Source of the DNA: Pseudomonadota bacterium
GTDB lineage: Bacteria > Desulfobacterota > Desulfovibrionia > Desulfovibrionales > Desulfovibrionaceae
Reading direction: 5' to 3'
Length of the DNA: 11,869 nucleotides
Assembly (NCBI GenBank): GCA_023426275.1
Contig: JAFABC010000190.1
Location: 1-11,869 of the forward strand
The position numbers and the translations under genes are program-made. Below are positions 1 through 8,040 of the stretch, piece by piece; the stretch's first letter is position 1, and the number at the start of each line of letters is the position of its first letter. Under the pieces are notes generated by a model that saw only the letters and a list, made by a program, of their open reading frames with translations, searched no databases and was not told the DNA's origin.

Positions 1-40
1 CCTCCGGCGGCCGGGGGGCATGATGCCCCCCGGACCCCCT
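1..40 (+). repeat. Hairpin repeat copy A
   Basis: This GC-rich element starts with the head CCTCCGGCGG, followed by a perfect palindrome at 11-33 (11-bp arms around one central base) and a tail ACCCCCT. The same head, a perfect palindrome and a C-rich tail recur at 158-206 (inverted), 9064-9113 and 11815-11869. The palindrome sequence differs between copies but each stays self-complementary. The left edge is cut by the window, so the first base of the head may be missing. No U-tract follows, so it is not a standard intrinsic terminator. Confidence 0.85.
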
Positions 41-85
41 CGATAGAGAGACTCTTTCCGCGGCGCGAAGCGACGCTGGCGCCTC

Positions 86-136
86 TTGTTTGCGCGATTT
101 CCCCCTGGCTTTGCCAGGGGGAAATCGCGCAAACAA
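86..136. repeat. 24-bp perfect hairpin with 3-base loop
   Basis: Bases 86-109 are exactly complementary to 113-136, with TTT as the loop. The stem starts TTGTTTGCGCG and ends CCCCCTGGC next to the loop. It lies about 75 bases after the mdtC stop codon on the minus strand. Neither strand shows a T-tract after the stem, so it does not match a classical Rho-independent terminator. It would form a very stable RNA hairpin in either direction and could extrude as a cruciform in DNA. It could be a terminator-like 3' end protector, a regulatory site, or the core of the surrounding composite element. Confidence 0.85.
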
Positions 137-157
137 ACAGGCACAGGCCCGCCCACC

Positions 158-206
158 CCTTTCGGGAGGGTCCGGGAGGGGCAGTGCCCCTCCCGGCCGC
201 CGGAGG
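158..206 (-). repeat. Hairpin repeat copy B (inverted)
   Basis: Read on the minus strand, this copy begins CCTCCGGCGG and continues into a perfect 25-base palindrome at 172-196 (12-bp arms, one central base). Its C-rich tail can form a second small hairpin, CCCTCCC-GAAA-GGGGTGGG, using bases slightly beyond the stated left end. It starts 6 bases after the mdtC stop codon, so it will be in the 3' end of the mdt transcript. Compared with copy A, the stem carries paired substitutions that keep it self-complementary. Confidence 0.85.
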
Positions 207-212
207 CATCTC

Positions 213-3200
213 TTAAGCGCGGGCCATGGCCCGACGCCTGCGGGAAAAGCGCAGGCGCAGGCGGTCGAGGTAGAGGTAGATCACGGGCGTGGTGTAGAGC
301 GTCATGGCCTGGCTGACGAGCAGCCCGCCGCAGATGGCGATGCCAAGCGGCCGGCGCAGCTCGCCGCCCTCGCCGTGCCCGAGGGCCAGCGGCAGCGCGC
401 CCAGAAAGGCGGCCAGGGTGGTCATCATGATGGGCCGGAAGCGTTTGCGGCAGGCCTCGTAGATGGCCTCGCGCGGCGAGAGCCCCTGCTCCCGTTCGGC
501 CGAAAGGGCGAAATCCACCAGCATGATGCCGTTTTTCTTGACGATGCCGATCAGCAAGATGATGCCGATCACGGCGATGATCGTCAGTTCCATGTCGCAG
601 GCCATCAGCGCCGCCACCGCGCCGAGCCCGGCCGAGGGCAGGGTGGACAGGATGGTCAGCGGGTGGATGGTGCTTTCGTAGAGGACGCCGAGCACGATGT
701 AGACCGCGATCAGGGCGGCCAGCAGCAGCAGGGGCTGGGTTTTGGTCGTGCTGGCGAAGGCCTGGGCCGTGCCGGCGAAGGAGCCGCGCACCGAGGTCGG
801 CAGTTCGAGCCTGTGCATGGCCGTGTCGATGGCCGTTGCGGCCTGGGACAGGGACGCGCCGGGCGCGAGGTTGAACGAGATCGTGGCGGCCGGGAACTGT
901 CCCTGGTGGTTGACGGACAGGGCCGCCTCGCTCTGACGGATGGTGGCCACGGACGACAAGGGAATCTGCGTGCCGTCCCTGCCGGGTACATGGATGCGGC
1001 GCAGACCCGCCGGCCCTTCCAGCTCCCGGGGCATGGCTTCGAGCACCACGTGGTACTGGTTCTGGTCGGTGTAGGACACGCCGACCAGCCGTTGGCCAAA
1101 GGCGTTGTAGAGGGCCGCGTCGATGGCCGCCGTGGTCACGCCCAGGCGCGAGGCCGTGTCGCGGTCGATGTCGACGGACGTCATGAGGCCGTTGCTTTGC
1201 TGGTCGGCGCTGACGTCGTTGAGCATGGGCAGCTTTCTGAGTGCCGCCTCCACCCTGGGAGCCCATTCGGTCAGGTCGGCGAAGGAATCGGACAGCAGGG
1301 TGTATTGGTAGAGCCCCTTGCCCGGCCGGCCGCCCAGACGCAGCTCCTGGGCCGGCACGAGAAAGGCCGGCGCGCCCGGCACGGCGGCCAGGGCCCGTCG
1401 CAACCGGCCCAGGGTCACGGCCATGACCGGCCGCTGGTTGGCGGGCTTCAAGGTAACGAACATCTGGGCGGAGTTGGTGCCGCCGCCGCCCGGGCCGCCA
1501 CCGCCGCCGGTAAAGCCGGTGACCGAGGCCACGTCGGGGTCGGCCTCGATGATGCGCACCACGGCCGTGAGCTTCTTTTCCATGGACTGGAAGGAGACAT
1601 CCGGCGCGGCCTGGATAAAGCCCATGATCCGGCCCGTGTCCTGTTCCGGGAAAAAGCCCTTGGGGATGGCCACGTAGAGCCAGACCGCCCCGGCCAGGGC
1701 GCAGACCGTGGCCCCGAGCATCAGGCGAGGATGGGACAGGGCCACGCGCAGGCTTTTATCGTAACCCGCGAAAAAGACGGCATAGACGCGCGCGCCAAGC
1801 CCGGGTTTGACCGCAACCGGCTTTTTCGGGGCCTGCCGCAACAGCACGGCGCACAGCATCGGCGTGGTGGTCAGGGACAACAACAGGGAAATCATGATGG
1901 CGATGGACAGCACCATGGCGAATTCGCGAAAAAGCCGCCCCACCATGCCGCCCATGAAAAGGATGGGGATAAAGACGGCGACCAGCGAAACGCTCATGGA
2001 CACCACGGTGAAGGCCACCTCCCGCGAACCCAGCACCGAGGCGGCCCGGGGGGCCATGCCCTGCTCCATGTGGCGGGAGACGTTTTCCAGCACCACGATG
2101 GCGTCGTCCACGACAAAGCCCGTGGCGATGGTCAGGGCCATCAGCGACAGGTTGTCCAGGGAATAGCCGAGCAGGTACATGACCGCAAAGGTGCCGACCA
2201 GCGAGGCCACCGTGGCCACGGCCGGAATGACGGTGGCCCGCACGGTGCCGAGGAAGACGAACACCACCAGGATGACCAGCACGCAGGAGAGCACCAGGGT
2301 GCGCTCGACATCGACCAGGGAGGCGCGGATCGGCGGGCTGCGGTCCATTTCCACGGTGATGCCCACGTCGGCCGGCAGCGCGGCGGACAGCTGGGGCAAC
2401 AGGGCCTTCACGTTCTCCACGGTCTTGATGATGTTGGCCCCGGGCTGGCGGAACACGATGATCATGACCGCCGGCTGGCCGTTGACCAGCCCGGCCGTGC
2501 GGGTGTCCTCCACCGAGGGCGTGATGGTGGCCACGTCGGTGAGGTGCACGGCCGCCCCGTTCTTGTAGGCCAGAAGCAACGGCTGGTACTGCGAGGCCTC
2601 GTGGAGCTGGTCGTTGGTTTCCACCTCGTAGGAGCGGTCCCCGGCCTCGATGCGGCCCTTGGGCCGGTTGACCGTGGTCTTGGACAGCATGGTGCTGACG
2701 TCGGCAAAGCTCAGGCCCTTGGCGGCCAGGGCGGCCGGATCGACATTGACCCGCACCGCCGGCAGGGCGCCGCCGCCGACAAACACCTGCCCCACGCCCG
2801 AGACCTGGGCCAGCTTCTGTTGGAGCACGGTGGAGGCCACATCGTACATCCTGGCCCGCGACACCGTTTTCGAGGTCAGGGCCAGCACCATGACGGGCGC
2901 GTCGGCCGGGTTCATCTTCCGGTAGGTCGGATTCTGGCGCAGGGTCGAGGGCAGATAGCCCCGGGCGGCGTTTATCGCCGACTGGACGTCCCGGGCCGCG
3001 CCGTTGATGTTGCGGTCAAGGTCGAACTGTAAATTGATGCTGGTCGAGCCCCGGCTGCTTTGGGAGGTCATTTCCGTAATGCCGGCGATGCGCGCGAACT
3101 GCCGTTCCAGCGGCGCGGCCACGGAGGTGGCCATGGTCTGGGGCTCGGCCCCGGGCAGTTGCGCCCGCACGGAAATGGTGGGGAAATCCACCTGCGGCAG

Positions 3201-3311
3201 GGCCGCGGCCGGCAACAGGGAAAAGGCGATGGCTCCGGCCAGCAGCAGGGCCAGGGTGAGCAGCGCCGTGCCCACGGGCCGGCGGATGGCCATTTCGGGA
3301 AGACTGCTCAT
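213..3311 (-). CDS. mdtC: RND efflux pump subunit, MdtC type
   Basis: This is an inner-membrane RND transporter of 1032 residues, the expected length, that would use the proton gradient to drive export with MdtB. A first membrane helix lies at about residues 12-32, followed by a periplasmic porter domain and a central helix cluster. The proton-relay residues are visible: Asp402-Asp403 in GFVVDDAIVVLEN, Lys926 in GIVKKNGIM, and Arg959 and Thr965 in RFRPIMMTT. The sequences RSPPIRASL, GFTGG and SFAGTAQAF match MdtC rather than MdtB as I recall the E. coli proteins. A Gly/Pro run at residues 602-611 looks like an insertion. The start ATG overlaps the mdtB stop (ATGA) and no strong Shine-Dalgarno is seen, so translation is probably coupled. 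It is the last gene of the operon. The substrate is not predictable; E. coli MdtABC exports bile salts and novobiocin. Confidence 0.93.
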   Translation of the reverse strand: MSSLPEMAIRRPVGTALLTLALLLAGAIAFSLLPAAALPQVDFPTISVRAQLPGAEPQTMATSVAAPLERQFARIAGITEMTSQSSRGSTSINLQFDLDRNINGAARDVQSAINAARGYLPSTLRQNPTYRKMNPADAPVMVLALTSKTVSRARMYDVASTVLQQKLAQVSGVGQVFVGGGALPAVRVNVDPAALAAKGLSFADVSTMLSKTTVNRPKGRIEAGDRSYEVETNDQLHEASQYQPLLLAYKNGAAVHLTDVATITPSVEDTRTAGLVNGQPAVMIIVFRQPGANIIKTVENVKALLPQLSAALPADVGITVEMDRSPPIRASLVDVERTLVLSCVLVILVVFVFLGTVRATVIPAVATVASLVGTFAVMYLLGYSLDNLSLMALTIATGFVVDDAIVVLENVSRHMEQGMAPRAASVLGSREVAFTVVSMSVSLVAVFIPILFMGGMVGRLFREFAMVLSIAIMISLLLSLTTTPMLCAVLLRQAPKKPVAVKPGLGARVYAVFFAGYDKSLRVALSHPRLMLGATVCALAGAVWLYVAIPKGFFPEQDTGRIMGFIQAAPDVSFQSMEKKLTAVVRIIEADPDVASVTGFTGGGGGPGGGGTNSAQMFVTLKPANQRPVMAVTLGRLRRALAAVPGAPAFLVPAQELRLGGRPGKGLYQYTLLSDSFADLTEWAPRVEAALRKLPMLNDVSADQQSNGLMTSVDIDRDTASRLGVTTAAIDAALYNAFGQRLVGVSYTDQNQYHVVLEAMPRELEGPAGLRRIHVPGRDGTQIPLSSVATIRQSEAALSVNHQGQFPAATISFNLAPGASLSQAATAIDTAMHRLELPTSVRGSFAGTAQAFASTTKTQPLLLLAALIAVYIVLGVLYESTIHPLTILSTLPSAGLGAVAALMACDMELTIIAVIGIILLIGIVKKNGIMLVDFALSAEREQGLSPREAIYEACRKRFRPIMMTTLAAFLGALPLALGHGEGGELRRPLGIAICGGLLVSQAMTLYTTPVIYLYLDRLRLRFSRRRRAMARA

Positions 3312-6300
3312 GCGGTGCCCGCGTCCGTACCGGTCCCGGCCAGCCGGCGGCGGGCCAGACGTTCGAAAAAGAGATAGATGACCGGCGTGGTGTACAGGGT
3401 AAGCACCTGGCTGACGATGAGCCCGCCGACGATGACGATGCCAAGCGGCCGGCGCAGTTCCGAGCCCACGCCCGAACCCAGGGCCAGGGGCAGCGCCCCG
3501 AGCAACGCGGCAAAGGTGGTCATCATGATGGGCCGAAAGCGCAGCAGACAGGCCTCGTAGATGGCGTCGCGCGGGGCCTTGCCCTCCTCCCGCTCGGCGG
3601 AAAGGGCGAAGTCCACCATCATGATGCCGTTTTTCTTCACAATGCCGATCAGCAGGATGATGCCGATGACGGCCATGACGCCCAAGTCCTCATGGAACAG
3701 GAGCAGCGCCCACAAACCGCCGATGCCGGCCGAGGGCAGCGTGGACAGAATCGTCACCGGGTGGATGAAGCTCTCGTACATGACGCCGAGCACGATGTAG
3801 ACCGTGATCAGGGCGGCCAGGATGAGCAGGGGCTCGTTTTTGAGCGATTCCATGAAGGCCCGGGCCGCGCCCTGGAAATTGCCGACAATGCTGTCCGGCA
3901 TGGCCAGTCCGGCCTTGACCGTGTCCACGGCGGCCACGGCGTCGCCCAGGGAATGGCCCGGGGACACGTCGAAGGAGATGGTGGCGGCCGGGAACTGGCC
4001 CTGGCGGTTGATCACCAGCGGGCCCACGCCCTGGCTGACCGTGGCCACGGCCGACAGCGGCACCTGGCCGCCGTCGGAACCGGGCAGGCGGATGCGCGAC
4101 AGGGCCGCGGCCCCGTCGGCCATGTCCGGCAGCAGGCCGAGCACCACCCGGTACTGGCTCAGTTCCGTGAACATGGTGGAAATCTGCCGCTGGCCGAAAG
4201 CGTCGTAGAGGATGTTGTCCACGTCCTCGGGCGTGATGCCGTAGCGGGCGGCGGCCACCCGGTCGATATCGACGTTGAAGCGCAGGCCGCCATCGATGAG
4301 GTTGGAGACAACGTTTCGCACCGCCGGCTGCTTGGCCAGGGCCGCGACAAAGCGCGGCGTCCAGTGCGACAGCTCGGAGGCGCTCGGGGAATCCAGGGTG
4401 TATTGGTACTGGGCCCGGCCGGCCCGGGCGTCGACGGTCAGGTCCTGGACGGGTTGGAGCGTAAGCGTGATGCCCGGCACCCCGCGCGCCCGCTCCTCCA
4501 GCCGCCGGGCCACGGCCGCGGCGTCGGCGTCGCGTTTGGCCTTGGGCACCAGGGCAATGGACAGTCGGCCCATGTTGAGGCTGACATTGGTGCCGTCCAC
4601 CCCGACATAGGAGGCCACGGAAACCACGGCCGGGTCCTTGGACAGGGCATCGGCCAGCTCCTGCTGGCGCTCGCTCATGGCGGCGAAGGAGACGGTCGGC
4701 GGAGCCTCGGTCACGCCCGAGAGCAGCCCCGTGTCCTGGACCGGGAAAAAGCCCTTGGGCACGTAGAGATACAGCAGCACCGTGACCACCACCGTCCCCA
4801 GAGCCACGAGCAGGGTCAGGCCCTGGTGGCGCAGCACCACGGTCAGCGTGCGGCCGTAGCCGGCGATGGCCCGGTCAAAAAGGCCCTGGGTGGCCCGGAA
4901 AAACCGGCCCGATCCGCCAAGGCCGCCGTGCCCGAGCATCCGGGCGCACATCATGGGGGTCAGCGTCAGCGACACCAGGGCCGAAAGCAGGATGGCCACG
5001 CCAAGGGTCATGGCGAATTCGCGGAAAAGCCGCCCCACCACGTCGCCCATGAAAAGCAGCGGAATGAGCACCGCGACCAGGGAGACGGTCAGCGACAGGA
5101 TGGTGAAGCCGATCTGCCCGGCCCCGGCCAGGGCCGCTTCGAGCGGCGTGGCCCCGCCCTCCACGTGGCGGGCCACGTTTTCGATCATGACGATGGCGTC
5201 GTCCACGACAAAGCCGGTGGAAATGGTCAGGGCCATGAGCGTCAGGTTGTTGAGCCCGTAGCCGAGCAGATACATGACGCCGAAGGTGCCGACCAGCGAC
5301 AGCGGCACGGCCACGGCCGGAATGAGCGTGGCCCGGCCGTCGCGCAGGAAGATGAAGATGACGCCCACCACCAGGGCCACGGCCAGGGCCAGTTCGATCT
5401 GCACGTCCTCGATGGAGGCGCGGATGGTGGTGGTGCGGTCGGAGAGCACGTCCAGGTTGACGGCCGCCGGCAGCGAGGCCCGCAGGCTCGGCAAAATGGC
5501 CTTGATCCGGTCGACCACGGCAATGACGTTGGCCCCGGGCTGGCGCTGGATGTTGAGGATGATGGCCGGCTTGCCGTCCACCCAGGCGGCCTGCCGCACG
5601 TCCTCGGCCCCGTCGGTCACCGTGGCCACGTCGGACAGGCGCACCGGGCGGCCGTCCTTGTAGGCGATGATCAGCGGCCGGTATTCCTTGCTGGACAGCA
5701 GCTGGTCGTTGGCCCCCAGGATGGACGACTGGGACGGGCCGTCGAAACCGCCCTTGGCCTGGTTGACGTTGGCCGCGGCCACGGCCGTGCGCACGGCCTC
5801 CAGGGTGATGCCGTAGGCGGCCAGGGCCGTGGGATTGGCATCCACGCGCACGGCCGGCCGCTGGCCGCCGGCCACGCTGACCAGCCCCACGCCGGAAAGC
5901 TGGGAAATCTTCTGGGCCAGCCGGGTGTCGGCCAGATCCTGCACCTCGGTCAGCGGCATGGCCTCCGAGGTCAGGGCCAGGGCCAGGATGGGGGCGTCGG
6001 CCGGGTTGACCTTGCTGTAGACCGGCGGCGTGGGCAGGTCGTCGGGCAGCAGGCTGTAGGCGGTATTGATGGAGGCCTGCACCTCCTGTTCGGCCACGTC
6101 GAGGGACAGGCTCAGGGCGAATTGCAGGGTGATGACCGAGGCCCCGCTGGAGCTGGCGGAGGTCATCTGGGTGAGCCCCGGCATCTGACCGAACTGCCGT
6201 TCCAGGGGCGCGGTCACGGCCGAGGCCATGACATCCGGGCTGGCCCCGGGATAGAGCGTGCGCACCTGGATGGTGGGATAATCCACCTGCGGCAGGGCCG

Positions 6301-6403
6301 ACACCGGCAGCTGGAAATAGGCGATGGCCCCGGCCAGGATGACCGCCACCATGACCAGGGTGGTGGCCACGGGACGCAAAATAAACGGTCGCGACAGGTT
6401 CAT
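3308..6403 (-). CDS. mdtB: RND efflux pump subunit, MdtB type
   Basis: This is a 1031-residue RND inner-membrane transporter that should form a mixed trimer with the neighbouring MdtC (a B2C complex in E. coli). The N-terminus FILRPVATTLVMVAVILAG and the segments LPVSALPQVDYPTIQV, SAVTAPLERQFGQM and GVDGTN are close to E. coli MdtB as I recall it. The proton-relay set is complete: Asp401-Asp402 in GFVVDDAIVMIEN, Lys924 in GIVKKNGIM, and Arg957 and Thr963 in RFRPIMMTT. Two porter domains follow membrane helices 1 and 7. The ATG overlaps the last bases of mdtA (ATGA) with no good ribosome binding site of its own, and its stop overlaps the mdtC start, so the three proteins are likely made in a coupled way. 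MuxB of Pseudomonas is the alternative name for the same type. Confidence 0.94.
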   Translation of the reverse strand: MNLSRPFILRPVATTLVMVAVILAGAIAYFQLPVSALPQVDYPTIQVRTLYPGASPDVMASAVTAPLERQFGQMPGLTQMTSASSSGASVITLQFALSLSLDVAEQEVQASINTAYSLLPDDLPTPPVYSKVNPADAPILALALTSEAMPLTEVQDLADTRLAQKISQLSGVGLVSVAGGQRPAVRVDANPTALAAYGITLEAVRTAVAAANVNQAKGGFDGPSQSSILGANDQLLSSKEYRPLIIAYKDGRPVRLSDVATVTDGAEDVRQAAWVDGKPAIILNIQRQPGANVIAVVDRIKAILPSLRASLPAAVNLDVLSDRTTTIRASIEDVQIELALAVALVVGVIFIFLRDGRATLIPAVAVPLSLVGTFGVMYLLGYGLNNLTLMALTISTGFVVDDAIVMIENVARHVEGGATPLEAALAGAGQIGFTILSLTVSLVAVLIPLLFMGDVVGRLFREFAMTLGVAILLSALVSLTLTPMMCARMLGHGGLGGSGRFFRATQGLFDRAIAGYGRTLTVVLRHQGLTLLVALGTVVVTVLLYLYVPKGFFPVQDTGLLSGVTEAPPTVSFAAMSERQQELADALSKDPAVVSVASYVGVDGTNVSLNMGRLSIALVPKAKRDADAAAVARRLEERARGVPGITLTLQPVQDLTVDARAGRAQYQYTLDSPSASELSHWTPRFVAALAKQPAVRNVVSNLIDGGLRFNVDIDRVAAARYGITPEDVDNILYDAFGQRQISTMFTELSQYRVVLGLLPDMADGAAALSRIRLPGSDGGQVPLSAVATVSQGVGPLVINRQGQFPAATISFDVSPGHSLGDAVAAVDTVKAGLAMPDSIVGNFQGAARAFMESLKNEPLLILAALITVYIVLGVMYESFIHPVTILSTLPSAGIGGLWALLLFHEDLGVMAVIGIILLIGIVKKNGIMMVDFALSAEREEGKAPRDAIYEACLLRFRPIMMTTFAALLGALPLALGSGVGSELRRPLGIVIVGGLIVSQVLTLYTTPVIYLFFERLARRRLAGTGTDAGTA

Positions 6404-7584
6404 GACTTGTCGGCCGTCGCTGCGTCGGTGTTTCGGATGGCCACGGTCGCGCCGTCGCGCAGCCGGTCCGCGCCCTCGACCACCACGGTCTCACCGGGGT
6501 TCACCCCGGATTCCACCACCACGTCCGTGCCCACGGCCAGCCCGGTTTTCACCGGCCGCATGGCCACGGCGTTGTCCTTGCCGACCACGAAGACATGGGA
6601 TTCCTTGGGGCCGCGCAACACGGCCGCCGCCGGCAGCAGCACCACATTTTGACGATTTTCCAGCAACAGTTCGGCATTGACGAACTGGTTGGGGAAAAGC
6701 GCCTCGTCGGCGTTTTTGAAAATGGCCCGCATCCTGACCGTGCCCGTGGCGGTGTCGATCTGGTTGTCCGTGGTGGCCAGCGATCCCTCGGCCAGCTTGC
6801 TGGTCATGGTGCGGTCGTAGGCGGCAACCGACAGCGTTTTGCCGGCCAGCAGGCGCCTGCGCACTTCCGGCAGCTGGTCCTCGGGCAGGGTGAACAGCAC
6901 GCTTATGGGCGACATCTGGGTGATGACGCACAGGCCGGTGGTGTCGGTGGTCTTGACGATGTTGCCCGGATCGATCTTGCGCAGCCCCACCCGGCCGGAG
7001 ACGGGCGCGGTGATGCGGCTGTATTCGATTTGCAGCCTGGCATTGTCGATCTGCGCCTTGTCCGAGCGCACCGCGCCTTCGTACTGGCGCACGAGGGAGG
7101 CCTGCGTGTCCCGGGTCTGGCCGGCCAGCATATCCTTTTTGACCAGGTTGTCGTAGCGCACCAGATCGGCCCGGGCGTTGTCGAGCAGGGCCGTGTCCTT
7201 GGCCAGCTGTCCCTGGTACTGGGCCAGCTCGGCCTGGAAGGGGCGCGGATCGATCTGCGCCAGCAGCTCGCCTTCCTTGACGAGCTGGCCTTCCTTGAAG
7301 CGCACGTCGAGGAGCTCGCCGTCGACCCGGCTTTTGACGGTGACGGTTTTAAGCGGCGTCACCGTGCCAATGCCGGTCAGCGTCACCGGGGCGTCGCCCA
7401 GCCGGGCCCTGGTCACGGACACGGACACCGTCCGGGACATGCCCGGCGGCGGCCCCTTGGGCTGGGCCCGGCCGTCGCGGTCCAAAAAAAACCACGCTCC
7501 GGCACCCAGGGCCACGAGACAGACCACGATGGCGATTTTGCGAAACGCCCCGGAAGGGGCCGATGCGTCCTTGTATGCTGCCAT
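6400..7584 (-). CDS. mdtA: Periplasmic adaptor (membrane fusion protein), MdtA type
   Basis: This 394-residue adaptor links the MdtB/MdtC pump to an outer-membrane channel. One N-terminal membrane anchor (about residues 15-34) follows a short cytoplasmic tail. It is followed by half-lipoyl segments (SRVDGELLDVRFKEGQ near 85-100 and SRITAPVSGRVGL near 189-201) flanking a helical hairpin (about 115-185), a beta-barrel region containing LFPNQFVNAELL (296-307), and a C-terminal membrane-proximal domain. ITAPVSGRVGL, ITQMSPISVLFTLPE and DNQID are family landmarks shared with E. coli MdtA. I chose ATG at 7584 because AAGGAAG (7597-7591) lies 6 bases upstream. The frame stays open to 7710, but the extra 42 residues lack family character. 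Cys22 is not in a lipobox, so it is probably a transmembrane-anchored, non-lipidated adaptor. It is the first gene of the operon. Confidence 0.93.
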   Translation of the reverse strand: MAAYKDASAPSGAFRKIAIVVCLVALGAGAWFFLDRDGRAQPKGPPPGMSRTVSVSVTRARLGDAPVTLTGIGTVTPLKTVTVKSRVDGELLDVRFKEGQLVKEGELLAQIDPRPFQAELAQYQGQLAKDTALLDNARADLVRYDNLVKKDMLAGQTRDTQASLVRQYEGAVRSDKAQIDNARLQIEYSRITAPVSGRVGLRKIDPGNIVKTTDTTGLCVITQMSPISVLFTLPEDQLPEVRRRLLAGKTLSVAAYDRTMTSKLAEGSLATTDNQIDTATGTVRMRAIFKNADEALFPNQFVNAELLLENRQNVVLLPAAAVLRGPKESHVFVVGKDNAVAMRPVKTGLAVGTDVVVESGVNPGETVVVEGADRLRDGATVAIRNTDAATADKS

Positions 7585-7627
7585 GACGGGCTTCCTTGTC
7601 ATGTGTGTCGGGGTCATGAAATACAAC

Positions 7628-7643
7628 ACGCCGGGAACGGCGT
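7628..7643. promoter_or_regulatory. Small inverted repeat in the mdtA leader
   Basis: ACGCCG-GGAA-CGGCGT has 6-bp perfect arms and centres about 50 bases before the mdtA start codon. It could be an operator for a dimeric regulator or a leader hairpin. Arms this short and GC-rich can arise by chance in this genome, so the call is tentative. Confidence 0.25.
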
Positions 7644-7986
7644 TGCGAGTCCACGTCGTTTCCGGCGGGTGAAAGGTTACATCGCGGCCGCCAAAGCAGC
7701 CAGTTTTCACGGCGCACCTTGCAAAAGCGTCAGTCGGCCTTTCCAGGGGAGCCAGGGGGCGTCGGGGGCCCCGGCCGGTCCGGGCTCCGGGCCCTGCCCG
7801 CCGCAGGCTTTCCTCACGCCTGTTTCAGGGAACCAGGTCCCGCAGGCCTTGTCGCCCGGCGCGTCCATCCGGTCACGCCCGGACGCCGCCTTTCCCGGAA
7901 CCGGACGGCCGGCGCGTGCGGCCATCGTCCCGAAGCCGCCAGCCTTACGGCCAAACCGGGCCTGCGTCCATCACGCCCCGGGTGCG

Positions 7987-8019
7987 GACGTTTTTGTGAG
8001 CGGACGCGTCAAAAACGTC
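7987..8019. repeat. 10-bp perfect inverted repeat
   Basis: GACGTTTTTG (7987-7996) and CAAAAACGTC (8010-8019) are exact inverted copies separated by 13 bases. The site begins 21 bases after the stop of the small cysteine protein gene and lies about 400 bases upstream of mdtA. The A/T runs sit inside the stem rather than after it, so it is not a standard terminator. The roughly 23-bp centre-to-centre spacing, about two helical turns, would suit a dimeric DNA-binding protein. It may also act as a weak 3' end structure for the upstream gene. Confidence 0.7.
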
Positions 8020-8040
8020 GTCCCCGGGCCGCCTCGGCGC

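Larger units (their letters stand above)
1..206. repeat. REPIN-like composite: two inverted repeat copies around a long hairpin
   Basis: Copies A (1-40) and B (158-206) point tail-to-tail. The outer 12 bases, CCTCCGGCGGCC at 1-12 and GGCCGCCGGAGG at 195-206, are perfect inverted repeats. Between them lies the 24-bp hairpin at 86-136. Inverted pairs of palindromic repeats are the hallmark of REPIN/BIME elements, and terminal inverted repeats are typical of MITEs, so the block may be one mobilisable or formerly mobile unit. No transposase is visible, and a target duplication cannot be checked because the left flank lies outside the window. The block also fills the whole stretch downstream of mdtC, where it could stabilise the mRNA 3' end or stop transcription. 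Confidence 0.5.
7585..8040. other. Gene-free stretch upstream of mdtA
   Basis: These 456 bp separate the mdtA start from the stop of the small cysteine protein gene. I see no convincing coding sequence: the open frames have no ribosome binding site and low-complexity Gly/Pro/Ala/Arg composition. The region should hold the mdtABC promoter, but no clear sigma-70 -35/-10 pair stands out. It contains the ribosome binding site of mdtA (7591-7597), a small inverted repeat (7628-7643) and a 10-bp inverted repeat (7987-8019). Confidence 0.6.

Noticed and set aside
90..3032. A 980-residue open frame on the plus strand, antisense to mdtC
   Set aside because: It is rich in Gly, His, Gln, Arg and Asp with no domain character, and mdtC on the other strand is a clear family member. 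Long antisense frames are expected in GC-rich genes.
3692..6652. A 986-residue open frame on the plus strand, antisense to mdtB and the end of mdtA
   Set aside because: It has the same His/Gly/Gln-rich low-complexity composition and crosses the junction of two real genes. It is a GC-driven shadow of the pump genes.
7585..7710. Upstream extension of mdtA by 42 residues
   Set aside because: The 7584 ATG has AAGGAAG at 6 bases, and the extension lacks adaptor-family features.
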